A DNA stretch of 64,000 nucleotides from assembly GCA_028583685.1 (NCBI GenBank), contig JAMXIF010001193.1, positions 24,636,302 to 24,700,301 on the forward strand. The letters run 5' to 3'. The notes beneath the pieces are model-generated. The model saw nothing but the letters and a program-made list of their open reading frames with translations, was not told the origin of the DNA and made no database searches. Below are positions 35,591 to 47,599 of this stretch, one piece after another. The position numbers and the translations under genes are program-made. Origin of the DNA: Petaurus breviceps papuanus. Taxonomy: Eukaryota; Chordata; Mammalia; Diprotodontia; Petauridae. Numbering within the stretch: position 1 is the stretch's first letter; the number at the start of each line of letters is the position of its first letter.

Positions 35591-36434
35591 TTATTTTAAA
35601 TGGAATTTCCTTTTTTTTTTTTGTTTGTCCTTCATTGCTGGACTTTGTTGGTAATATAGAAAACCTGATGATTTGTGTGGGTTTATTTTATATCCTGCAC
35701 AATTCCTAAGGTTGTTACTTATTTGAACTAGTTTTTTAGTTGATTTCTGGGATTCTCCAAGTATACCATCATACCTTTTGTGAAGAGAGACAGTTTGCTT
35801 CTTCATTGCTTATTCTGATTCCTTCCATGCATTTTTTCTTTTATTGCTATAATTAGCATTTCTACTATAATATTGAATAATAGTGGTGATAATGGGCATC
35901 CTTCCTTCATCCTTCTGATCTTACTAGGAAGTCTTCTAGCACATGCTCGTTACAATTAATGCTTACAGAAGGTTTTACATTGATACTACTTATCATTTTA
36001 AGGTAAACTCCATTAATTTCTGCTTTCATGTAGTTTACTTTAGTAGGGATGACTTACAATTTGTCAAAAATCTTTTCTGCATATATTGAGATAACCTTGT
36101 GATTTTTGTTGGTTTTGTTGTTGATATGGTCAGTTAAGCTCATAGTTTACCTATTGAGCTAGTGCTGTATTCCTGGTATAAATCCCACCTGTTCATATAG
36201 TGCATGATCTCTGTGATAGACTGCTGTAATCTCCTTGCTAGTTTTATTTAAAAATTTTGAATCAATTCTTAGGGAAACTGGTCTACAGTTTTCTTTCTCT
36301 GGTTTAGGTATGAACACCATATTTGTGTCACAACAGGAATTTAGTAGGAATCCTTCTTTCACTATTTTTCCAAGTAGTTCATATAGTATTAGGATTAATT
36401 CTTTAAATGTTTGGTAAAATTCACTTGAATTCAT
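35591..36434 (-). pseudogene. L1 ORF2 reverse transcriptase fragment
   Basis: Two open pieces of L1 ORF2 inside the L1 at 33780-39990. The piece at 36434-36159 has [36 protein letters not shown] and [10 protein letters not shown]. The piece at 35806-35591 has STKKLVQISNNLRNCAGYKI followed by NPHKSSGFLY. These match the conserved reverse transcriptase finger/palm region of mammalian L1. The catalytic FADD segment is not in an open frame here. The sequence between the pieces is decayed. Confidence 0.85.
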
Positions 36435-37305
36435 CTTGTTCTGGGGGTTTTTTCTTACAAACTCGTTTATGGTTTGTTCACTTTCTTTTTCTAAGTTAAG
36501 ATTATTTAAGTATTATATTTCTTCCCCTCTTAACCAGGACAATTTATATTTCTGTAAATATTCATTCATTTTACTTAGACTGTTACATTTATTGGCCTAT
36601 AATTAGGCAAAATATTTGTAATCTATGTTTCCACAATTTTTTTATTGAGTGCAATTTTATTGCATTATGGTCTGAACAGGAACTATTTAATAATTCTAAT
36701 TCTCTACATTTGGTTGTGAGGTATTTATATCCTAATACATAATCAAATTTTATGAAAGTGCCATATACCACTGAGAAAATGTATGATTTATTTTATTCTC
36801 ATTTAATTTTCTCCAGTGGTAAGTAATATCTATCTTTTTAAAAAAATTTTAGTTATCTCTTTAACTTCATTATTTTGTGGTTAGATTTATCCAGTTTGGA
36901 CAAGAGAAAGTTGAGTTCTTCCTCTGGTATAGTTTTATTATTTCATCTGATCTCATTTAACCTTTTCTTTAAGAATTTGGATGCTACATTATTTGGTGCA
37001 TATAGGTTTGATTTGATATTATTTCATCATCTATGATAATTTTAACAAAATCACATTTTCCTACTACTCTCTGTAAAATAGGTCTAATTTTGCTTTTGCC
37101 TTCTCTGACATCATGATTACAACCCCTGTAATTTTTAAAATCTCAACTGAAACATAATAGGTTCTGCCATCCTTTTACTCTTTGTCTTTTTTAAAGTGTG
37201 TTATTTGTAAACTTTTTTTTTTACGTCCATTCTGCTGTCAACTTCCATTCCATGGTGAGTTCACCCCATTCATATTTATAGTTATGATTAATGTGTATTT
37301 CCCTC

Positions 37306-37915
<610 letters not shown>

Positions 37916-38337
37916 ATGTGCACTTGCACTCTCTCTGTGTCTTTACCCTGTCTTTACTCAAAAGTTATGTTTTGCTTTGAACATGACCTCCCTTAAACTG
38001 CCTTCCTTTCTATAACTTCCCATTTCCTTCCCCTCCTTCTTCCCTCGAGGGTAAAATAAATTTCTTTACCCAACTGAGTGTGCATTTTATTCCCTCTTTG
38101 AGCCAGTTGTGATGGGAATAATGTTTAGTGTTGCCTACCATCCACCCCACCCCCCATTTCTCTGTCCAGGGCAAAATTTCTTCCTTTCATTCCTCTTATG
38201 TTATATAAATTTTTCCATTCTTCTTTTCCCTTTCCACTTGTCCCTGTTTATCCCTCTTTCTCATTCTTTATTATTATTTTTTAATCAACCCATCATAGCC
38301 AGCTCACACCTATGCTTTCTCTCTCTCTTTGTATATA

Positions 38338-38338
<1 letters not shown>

Positions 38339-38385
<47 letters not shown>
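38339..38385. repeat. TG microsatellite
   Basis: Pure TG dinucleotides within the L1 spacer. Confidence 0.95.
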
Positions 38386-38387
<2 letters not shown>

Positions 38388-39384
38388 CTAACTGTCCTGA
38401 TAATGATAAAAGTTCTTAGGAGTTACAAGTATCATCTTCTCATACAGGAATGTAAACAGTTTAAATGAATAGAATCCTTTATGATTTCTCTTCCTGTTTA
38501 CCTTTTCCTGCTTCTCTTGAGTCTGGCTTGTATTTGAAAGTCGCATTTTAAATTTAGCTCTGTTCTTTTCATCAAAAATGATTAAAAGTCCTCCATTACA
38601 TTAAATGTCCATTTTCCCTTGTAATCCTAGGTTGTTTTTTTTTTTTTTTTTTTGCCTTCCGGAATACCATATTTGCTATGGAAGCTACTAAATTGTGTGT
38701 AATCCTTACTGTGACTCCATGACATCTGGGATTGTTTCTTTATGCCTGCTTGCAATATTTTCTCCTTGATCTGGGAGCTTTGAAAATTGTCTATAATATT
38801 TCTAGGAGTTTTTAATTTGGTATGTCTTTCAGGAGGTGATTAATAGATTCTTTCAATTTCTTTTTTTTTTTCTGGTTCTGGGATATCAGGGCAGGTTTTC
38901 TGGATAATTTATTGAAATATGATGTCTAAGCTCTTTTTTAAAAATCATGGCTTTCAGATTGTCCAATGATTTTTTAAATTGTCTCTCCTCAATCTATTTT
39001 CCAGGTCAGCTATTTTTCCAATGAAATACTTCACAGTTTCTTCTAGTTTTTCATTCCTTTAAGCTTGCTTTATTGTTTCTTGATATCCCATGGAGTGATT
39101 GGGTACCACTTGCCCAGTTATAATTTTTTTTTCTGGTGAGATTTTATACTCTTTTAAAAAAATCTTACCAATTTGGATTTTTAAGGAAGGTTTTTTTTTT
39201 TCCCTCAGTGGATTTTTGTGCCTTTTTTTTTTTTTTAACCATTTGGCCATTTTTGTTTTAGTATGATTTTCTCCAGTATTTTTGTGTTTCTTTTACTAAA
39301 CTATTTATCTTGTTTATATGATTTTTTTAATATTGCTTTCATTTATATTCCTAATTTGTCCTCCATCTCTTCCATTTGATTTTT

Positions 39385-39537
39385 TTTTTAAAGCAATTGG
39401 GGATAAATAACTTGCTCAAGGTTACATGGCCAGTTGTTTCTGGGTGTGGTGCTGAGTGTCTGAGCCCAGGAATCGATCTCCAGGTCATCCCAACACTGGA
39501 GCTAGTGCTCTTACTTGCTGAGCCACCTGACCGCCCC
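39385..39537 (-). mobile_element. tRNA-derived SINE in the L1
   Basis: Same family as 2943-3105: AAAGCAATTGGGGATAAATA to GACCGCCCC, with poly-T on the left. A duplication TCC(C)ATTTGATTTTT flanks it at about 39370-39384 and 39538-39552. Confidence 0.85.
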
Positions 39538-40149
39538 TCCCATTTGATTTTTAAAATCCATTTTACCTTCTTCCCGTAATTACTCTTTATCTTGAATCTA
39601 ATTTACTTCTCCCCCTTTTGAGGCTTTGTTGTCTTCTTCTGAGTTTGTGTCTTGATCTTCCCTCTCACCATTGTAACTTTCTATGATCAGATTCTTTTTT
39701 TTTTTTGGTTATTTTCTAATTTTTCTAGCCAATTTCCTGTTTTTTAACTTTCTGTTATACACTGCTCCTATGCTTGCAGAGGCATTGTCCCAAGCATAAT
39801 TTTTTTTTCTGCTGTTTTCAGAGGTAGTTCTGGGGGTCTATAAATTTCTGGTGCTTTCCAGGTGGTAAGGACATGTGCTCAGTGCTCTTTTGGACTGTTG
39901 TTTTGTTTTTACCCAGGAAGGAGCCTTGTTCCTCTGTAGGCACTAGTATACTCCTGTTGGTCCTGGAATTATGACCAAGTCTCATCCTCTCTTTCAAGAG
40001 AAGAAAGAGTAATGAGAAGGAGAGGAAAAGGGGGAAACTTTTTTCTTATTCAGAGTATACCCCCAAGATGCCTTTGAAAATTTAAGATAACTTCTGTCAT
40101 TGCTATGCTTTTTTACATCCCAAATTTATATATGTGTGTATACATACAG

Positions 40150-40185
40150 ATACATATATATATATATATACATATATGTGTATAG
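40150..40185. repeat. TA/CATA repeat
   Basis: ATACATATATATATATATAC and neighbours, about 35 bp. Confidence 0.8.
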
Positions 40186-40309
40186 ATTCTTATTTGTATT
40201 AGCAGTATTTAGGGTCTAGAGATCTGGTAGTTTTCAGGGGTTCATAAACAATCACAATATAAACAAAATTTTAAAATTAAGGAAAATAAAATAATTTTGA
40301 GAAACTTAA

Positions 40310-40480
40310 ATTAGTACATAGAGCACTGGACTTGGAATCAGGGAGATGTGAGTTTGAATACTAATTCAGATACCTACTTTTTCTGTGACCCTAAGAAAAG
40401 TCATTTAACATCTGCAATTATCAGTTTCCCCATTTGTAAAATGGGGAAAAATAATAACAGCAGCTACCTCACAAGGCTGA
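40310..40480 (+). mobile_element. MIR/MAR-type SINE
   Basis: AGAGCACTGGACTTGGAATC ... TTTCTGTGACCCTAAGAAAA ... CCATTTGTAAAATGGGGAAA. 40500-41500 shows nothing confidently recognised. Confidence 0.75.
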
Positions 40481-41499
40481 CATTACCAAGCAGGTAGGCT
40501 CCTCATTGGTCAGTAGAAAAATTCCCCCTCCCCACTGTAACCCTCAACATGACTAATTCATACCTTGGGCTATTGCTTTGCTCTAAACCATGAAAGTGTT
40601 GGGAACACTTGACAAGTAAGTAACTTTTGGCTCTGGGAAAGTAAATCTTTTGGAGAATGTTGTCAAGGCTTATATGTGATGAGAATGTTGCAGCAGGTTG
40701 GAAGAGTCTGCTTTCCCCTCTATACATAGGCAGAAAGAATTGAGTTGAGAATCTCCTTAGCTACAACTAACTAGAAAATTAATTCTGTTTTTATTGAGGA
40801 TTTGCTCCATGAAAGTCACATACATTGCATATTGCACTTAATTATGGAAAACTACAAGTCATCATCTTTACTCATTTACTATAATTGTCAGTGTTAGTGA
40901 CATGAGATATGTTAGTAGCAGGAAACCCTCCAGATTCATCTTAGAGCTGAATATTTGAGATGCAAACATTGTTACTCCCTCCTCTTGGTAAATTAATTCT
41001 CAGGAAAATACACTGCTACATATTGGTTTTTTTATACTGCATCCAGTCTATCTCTTCTCCTTTTCTCTAACTGCACAGTCTAAAGCCTCTAGCAGCCTCT
41101 AGGTATTATGGAGGCAGTTTCTTCTACCAGAATTAGGGGGAAGAGAGAAATCACTTTTGTCTGCAAATGATCTGGTTACCAGTCCAGTTTACCTGGGCTG
41201 TGATGATTCTTTCTTTTCTCTTTTATCCTCTTTCCGGAAGATTTCCTGTAAGGAGCTCCAGCTACCTCCAGCTTTCCCTGCCAATTGTATTGACCCACAA
41301 TCAGAATCCCCTTTTTCTTCCATTTAATTTTTGACACCAAGGCAGAAAGATGTGAACTCCTTTGTAATTAATTTTTGAATTTCCTCTCTAGGGTTCACTA
41401 TTTTCAATTTGATTTAGTAAACAATAATTATAAACTTACTCTAGAACATTCAAATGGATCTGTGATCTCATTGATTTGTAAATTTCCTTTGCTGATACA

Positions 41500-42010
41500 G
41501 ATCCTGATCCATCCATGCCTACCCATCTAGTGCAAGCAACTCTTGTCCATGTCTACCCATGTGATGACTACAGGGTCATCTTGTTAGACTTTTTCTTCCC
41601 TTATTTCTGACATCATAAGTGTATCAGTGCCTATAGTACTCTGTCCATCTACGTATCATCTCTTACCCTTCCCGGGTAGTCAAATCATCTTTTCTTCCTA
41701 TAATATAATTCTGTCTTGATGTCAGTAACTCCTGTTCTTCTTCAGGATTCTTTGTTAGTTAAACCATTCATCTTTTTCACATCTAACATTGTGTTCTGTG
41801 TGAAATCAACTTTTAATTCCTTCTCAATTTTTTATGCTTCATGCCTTGCTTCCATATATACCACTATTATATTATTGCTGTTAAAAAGATGTGTCTTTCA
41901 TTGTGATCTTTGGGTCATTAAAAAAGCTTATCATTTCCCAAAGACAATTTGGGAAATTACTTGTAAAATCCTAATCAACTTTGACCTCAACTCATTGCCC
42001 GTATTTCCTG
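41500..42010. other. Unclassified retrotransposon-like sequence
   Basis: A 127-codon + strand open frame starts at 41716, but it lacks similarity to anything I know. The texture suggests a minus-strand non-LTR relic. Confidence 0.35.
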
Positions 42011-42064
42011 TCTGTCCCAGATATAATAATATATACAAAATTACTCTTTTTCTATTTGTTTTTT

Positions 42065-42215
42065 TAAGGGGGGAAGGCAAGGCAGTTGGGGTTAAGTGAC
42101 TTGCCCAAGGTCACACAGCTAATAAAGTGCCCAGTGTATGAGGCCAGATTTGAACTCAGGTCCTCCTGACTCCACAACCAGTGCTCTTTATTCACTGCAC
42201 CACCTAGCTGCATCT
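42065..42215 (-). mobile_element. MAR1-type SINE
   Basis: T-rich left edge, GCAGTTGGGGTTAAGTGACT, AAGGTCACACAGCTAATAAA, ending CACCACCTAGCTGC. Confidence 0.85.
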
Positions 42216-42255
42216 CAAAATTACTTTTAAAGAAATATCATTTAAATATTCATTA

Positions 42256-42510
42256 AACAGGATAGCTAGGTGGTACAGTGGATAGAGTGCTGGCCCTGGA
42301 ATCAGAAGGGCCTCAGTTCAAATCTGGCCTCAGATACTTACTATAGCTGTGTGTCCCCGAGCAAGTCACTTAACTCTGTTTGCCTCAATTCCACATCTGT
42401 AAAATGAGCTGGAGAAGGAAATGGCAAACCACTTCACTATCTTTGCCAAGAAGACCCCAAATGATGTCACAAAGAGTAGGAAATGACTGAAACAATTTAA
42501 CAACATCAGT
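42256..42510 (+). mobile_element. MAR1-type SINE, long form
   Basis: Head ATAGCTAGGTGGTACAGTGG, body CATCTGTAAAATGAGCTGGA, and the distinctive 3' half CTATCTTTGCCAAGAAGACC, ending in GAAACAATTTAACAACA. 42515-43290 shows nothing recognised. Confidence 0.88.
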
Positions 42511-43294
42511 TTGTTAAGTACTCAAAACAAATTAATTAGTGAATTTAGTTGCAGAACTTGCCTTGCCATTCACCAGATGTCCAGTCTTGAATAAATAACT
42601 TTTAGCTCTCTGGACTTTGGTTTATTCCTCTATATCTATAAAATGCAAGTGATACTATTTATACAACCTTGCTCCCTGAGTGGTTGTGGGCAAAGCACTT
42701 GTAAAGCATAAGTCAGTGTAGAAATGTGAGCTAGAATCATTATATGTAAAACACTATCTTCAAATATAATTTATATTACATAAAATTTTGTGTTAACCAG
42801 TTCAGAGGCTTACCAACCACTTCAACAGTTATCTTTAAAAAGACATACTTTTTTTTACCTTTCTCTTTAGAAGTCAATTTTCAAAGATCTTTTTACTGGA
42901 GTTGGTGGGTATCTAGAATGTATTCTTCGATGACTGTGGTGGTTCTACAGATTGCTGTACTACATTTCTATATTCTAATAAGAATGCCACTTGAGAGTTA
43001 AGGTACCAAAATGTTTTAGGGAAGCATGGGATATGGCTTGATGGATGTATTACTTGCATAATCCCTAGAAGGGGATACAGGCAATATGGAAATTTTCAGT
43101 ATAGAATAGTGAAGTTTTTAAACTGAGTGCTTTTCATTGTAACTATAGCTCTACAATTAATGTCAATATTTTGTTCCTTGATTGGAAATGAGTTTATTCT
43201 GCCTCATTCTGAACTTTTACCTGAAATTCGTATCCTTCCTACTAACATTTAATCATCTATTAGAGCCTTCAATCTTTCACTTTTAAAAGTGGCT

Positions 43295-43450
43295 GGGGGG
43301 GGGCAGGTAGCACAGCAAGTAAGAGCACCGGCCCCAGTGTTGGGATGACCTGGGGATCAAATTTGGGCTCAGACACTTAGCATCCACCCAGAAACACCTG
43401 GCCATGCAACCTTGAGTAAGTTACTTAACCCCAATTGCTTTTTTTTTAAA
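43295..43450 (+). mobile_element. tRNA-derived SINE, + orientation, with T-run before its tail
   Basis: Same family as 1671-1966. It starts GGGGGCAGGTAGCACAGCAA, with B box GGGATCAAATTTGGG, and ends CCCCAATTGCTTTTTTTTTTAAAA. The duplication TTAAAAGTGGCT flanks it (about 43283-43294 and 43448-43459). The T-run could act as a Pol III terminator. Confidence 0.85.
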
Positions 43451-44029
43451 AAGTGGCTCAGATTTTGCATTTGGTAGAATTAAGTAGGTCTGGAAGATTT
43501 ACTTACCCAACTTCTCTAAGACCCATTAAGATATTTTTCTAAGTAATGGACAGTAATAACATCTCTAGATCATCATCTCTCAGAAAATGTTGTAGACCAC
43601 CACAACTGATAAAATTAGTACACACTGTGGCTGTCTTATATAGTTGTGCGTATGTAGACATTGTTTCACAAAGCTGGAGGCAGGGGAATATCAAGGAGAA
43701 AGTAGAGTAAAAAGGAAAAAATGTTTTAATGAAATTATAATTTGCTATTTCTTTTAAACTCACATAAGTAAAATATTTGAGTTCAGCTGTGGATTTCTGT
43801 CTCTCACCAGGGGATCAAGTTAACTATTCTCAGAGGGGCACCTCACCAGTTTGGCCACAGGTTGAAGTCAAGAAGAATATCTAACAAGTTTTAAAGAGGT
43901 TGCAATCTACATCATTGCAGCAAGCACCCTAATCAATATAACCTCTTTTAACATGTCTATTTAATATACTTGAAATGTGATCTGGAGGATAAATCATTTT
44001 AATAGTAAACAATCTTTAGGGTTTTTTTT

Positions 44030-44990
44030 AATGTTTTATTAACTTCTGATTTACATCATTTGTTTCTGCCAGATTTTGAGTTACAAATTTTCTCCCTGTT
44101 TTTCCCCTACCCACTGCCCCAAAATAGCAGTCCCACAGGATATCCCCTCCTCCAATCTGCTCTCTCCCATATTTTCTCCCATACACCTTTCGACTTTTTC
44201 AGTGGATCTCTATGCCTCAGTGCCTGTATATCTCATTTCCCAATTACATGTAAGATGGTATTAATAATACACACACACACACATATATTTGAATATTTGA
44301 TTTTAAAACTTTCAATTCCAGATTCATTCCCTTCCTTCCTTGTCACCCACCCTACTGGGAAGATAAGAAGTTCAGTATAGGTTGTACATGTGTGGCTAAT
44401 GCAAAACAATAACATAGTAGATATATTGTAAAAGACTGACTATATTTCCCTCCCTCCTATCCCACCTCCCACTTGTTCTATTCTCTTCTTTGATCCTGTC
44501 ACTTTTCAAAAGTGGGTGCTTCTAACTTCCCTCCCCCCCAGCCTGCCCTCCCTTCCGTCATCCCCTCCTCTTCCCCCCCTACTCTCCTGGAGGGTGAGAT
44601 ACCCTATTTAGTGTGTATTTCACTCCCTCCTCAAGCCAGATTCAATGGGAATAAGGTTGACCCATTCCCTTTTGCCTTCCTATTCTTCCCCTCCATTGTA
44701 ACCATTTTCCCTTGCCTCTTCTGTATGAGATAGTTTACCCCAATCTGTCTCTTCCCATCTCCTCTCATTATATTCCTCTCACCTCTTAATTTCACCTTTT
44801 AAGTATCATCCCTTCCTTTTAAATTGGTCCTGTGCCCTCTACCTATGTATGCCCATAAATACACACATTCACATATGTATTCATATGCCCATATACCCTC
44901 ATATAGAGACATATGTATATATTTCTAATCCCTTCAACTACTGGGAAAAGCTTCATAAGTTACAATTATTGTTTTTCCATGTAGGACTAG
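44030..44990 (-). mobile_element. L1 fragments (3' end and inter-ORF region)
   Basis: 44055-44270 matches the L1 3' edge (AGATTTTGAGTTACAAATTT). 44560-44990 matches the L1 spacer as in 38030-38460 (AGTGTGTATTTCACTCCCTC, CATAAGTTACAATTATTGTT). A short CA repeat lies at 44269-44283. Confidence 0.65.
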
Positions 44991-45469
44991 GTGGCACAGT
45001 TAATAGGGGTTTTTTTAACCTTAGTTTAATTTAGTTTAGTTTTTAAAAATTTTATACAGAAAAAATCTGATTACATTTCCCATTCTACAGTGACATTTTA
45101 GTATGCCCCTTTACTGCTTGTGCCCAGAACCAGCTCATGCATAAAATGGGTGCCTTGTGGGGATGCCCCTAATAATGTAAATAAGACAAAACAGAATGAA
45201 TATCAACAGTAGATCTGGTCTGTTAAGGAAAAGAATTGGAAACCAAGACTGTAAGTTTGACTATAGGAGATAATGATACCCAGTTGGTTGGTTTGTATGG
45301 TGTCATCTTAATTGTGCACAACTGGTAGCTTCCATGGTCATGTGTCACTGTTATAGGGTTTGGATGATGAATATTACAAGTAATTTCACTCCATGTGTAG
45401 ATAGAGGTCAATTCATCATTAGACTTGTAGTTATAGTTTTCATTGTTACTCTTTAGCATACAGCCTTTG

Positions 45470-45540
45470 TGTTCCTGTCTCTGTCTTTCTTTCTCTGTCT
45501 CTCTGTCTTTGTCTCTCTCTCTCTGTGTCTCTCTCTCCTC
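45470..45540. repeat. CT-rich microsatellite
   Basis: Imperfect CT/CTGT tract of about 70 bp. The preceding 45000-45470 shows nothing recognised. Confidence 0.85.
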
Positions 45541-45639
45541 TTGAGATAACTGTGATTGAGCTCTCTTACACAGTCAAACCATCATATTTTCAGAGTCAAG
45601 ATAAGAATTTATAATAAACAAAAAGAATAAATATGAGGG

Positions 45640-46560
45640 GAAAATGTGGATTATATTTAAGATGACTTAACCATAAATTATTTAAACTATTGAAAAGTGA
45701 AAATGGGAAATGGGCAAAAGAAATGACATTGACATTGACTGTATGAGTTCACCCATAAATGGAAATTATGTTAATTAAATGCTACAAGGAAAAGAGAAGA
45801 GTCCCCAAAGTGCCTTAGTTAGCAAATATTTGACTTACTTGACAAACTGACAAAAGTGGCTGGCCAAAGGCAACCTTAGATTAGGACATAAACTCATTTG
45901 CAAAATCTTATAAAGAATCATGATCAATTGATGATTATGAGAAGTATCATCAAATAAAGTAGAGAGAAGCAATTAAGAGTAAAACTTGTCTAAAGAATGT
46001 TTGGCAAGATATCGAAGTATCCCAAGGATATTCAAGGATAAAAACAGAAAAAGTACAACAAACAAAAGAAAAAAGAAAAACATTTGTAAAAAAAAATCTT
46101 CTCCCACAAGGATAGTAAAACAATGACATTTCAACCTTAATGTCCCAATGACTAGGTGCTTAAAGAGGATGTAGAAATGGCCCTAAGAGAACAAAGGCAG
46201 GTAAAGCAGACTGATTTGGTTAAATAAAGAGAGATATTATGCTGGAGGTGATAAAATTGTGAAGGCATGGAGGTACCAGTTTGCAAGATACCTAATAGAA
46301 GGGAGAGTACCCAGTTGTGGAAAAACAACAATAGCAACCCCAGCAGCAACAACAAAACAACTCACATCTTATTCTTGTCAAAAGAAGGTGACTGAGAAAA
46401 TGTTTATAAATTCCAATCTATATACCTACGCTCCCATCTACACAAAAATTTTGTGAGATTCATTTATAGACAATTTGAAGAGATCCTTAGTAGAGTAAAT
46501 AATATTGAGGAACACCCACACTTTACAAATATTTAACAATGGACTGTAACTTTAACATTT
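45640..46560 (+). mobile_element. RTE-like LINE fragment with start of reverse transcriptase
   Basis: 46360-46500 translates, with frame breaks, to a stretch resembling NYRPICLLSxxYKxFxRxIxxxLE, the RTE-type reverse transcriptase entry motif. Visible pieces are CTATATACCTACGCTCCC and TTTATAGACAATTTGAAGAG, then AATATTGAGGAACA. The upstream part is A-rich and decayed. Confidence 0.55.
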
Positions 46561-46699
46561 CACAATTGACTGAATGATATAGAGAATATAAAATCTTCAT
46601 TTCCCACTCAGCTATTGTCATGGACTTCATGATCTTCAGAAACTCATCATTCTGCAAGATGAAATTAATTCTGAATTAACCTAAGCACCCCCTGCTCTT

Positions 46700-46920
46700 G
46701 AAGCCTTTGTCTCAAGAGGGGTGGGGAGCAGACATCTGGGAGCCCTTCCCAGATTTTCAGTTTGAGAAGCACACCCTGAAACATTTCATCTCATCATTTC
46801 CCACTGAGCTTGTGCAAGATGGACTCTGAAACTTTCACAAGTGCTTACTGAGCACAATGCCTGGTACATAGTAGGAGCTTAATGTGTATTGAAATCCAAC
46901 TGTGCTCATTGTGTATTGAT
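46700..46920 (+). mobile_element. L2-like 3' tail
   Basis: ACTGAGCACAATGCCTGGTA, CATAGTAGGAGCTTAATGTG. Confidence 0.55.
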
Positions 46921-46999
46921 TACAAATATATAAATAGAAAGAAATAAATAAATACACACACACGCATTCCACTCAGTAGAACAAAGCAGCAATTTACAG

Positions 47000-47590
47000 A
47001 AACAAATGAGTGCCAGGACACAAAATAGGAGACTACTGCAATACTTTGAGTGAAAAATGAGCCTGAACTATGATTATAATGGTGAGAGTAGAGAGAAGGA
47101 AATTTCAAAATAAATGCTGTAGGTGTAGTATTGACAAGAATTGACAAGCAACAGATTAGATATGGAGGGTGAGGGTAGGTGACTGCAAAGGTGGTGGTAT
47201 ACTAAGAAGAAGTATCATTATAAGGTGACCTTTTGGGTGAAAGTTAGTGAGTTCTTTTTGGAATGTTTTAAATTTGAGATGCTTATGTAACATGTCCAAT
47301 AGGCAGTTGTTGATACAGGACTGGACGTAGGGAGGGTGAGGTGAGTGTATAAGTCTCAAAGATTTCTATGGAAGATTGATAATTGAAGTTGTGAGAACTG
47401 AGAAAGTCATTTGGAGAGAGAAAAGAGGAGGACCCAGGTTAGAGTTGTGGGGACATGATGCTGATCATCCAGCAAAGAAAACTGAGAAGAAGTGGCTTAA
47501 AAGAGAGGAGAAGCAACAGTAAAGAGTCATGTCACTAAAACTCAGGAAGAAGAGACTTTCTAGTAAGGATAGGTTGGACAACATGTGTTT
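47000..47590 (-). mobile_element. L2 LINE fragment
   Basis: Antisense L2 ORF2 phrases: TAGGAGACTACTGCAATACT, TTTAAATTTGAGATGCTTAT, CATGTCCAATAGGCAGTTGT, TCCAGCAAAGAAAACTGAGA. These match 53000-53600 in order. Confidence 0.75.
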
Positions 47591-47599
47591 ATAAAATTA

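Noticed and set aside
41716-42099. 127-codon + strand frame
   Set aside because: No recognisable domain, and its end runs into a SINE; chance frame in AT-rich intron.
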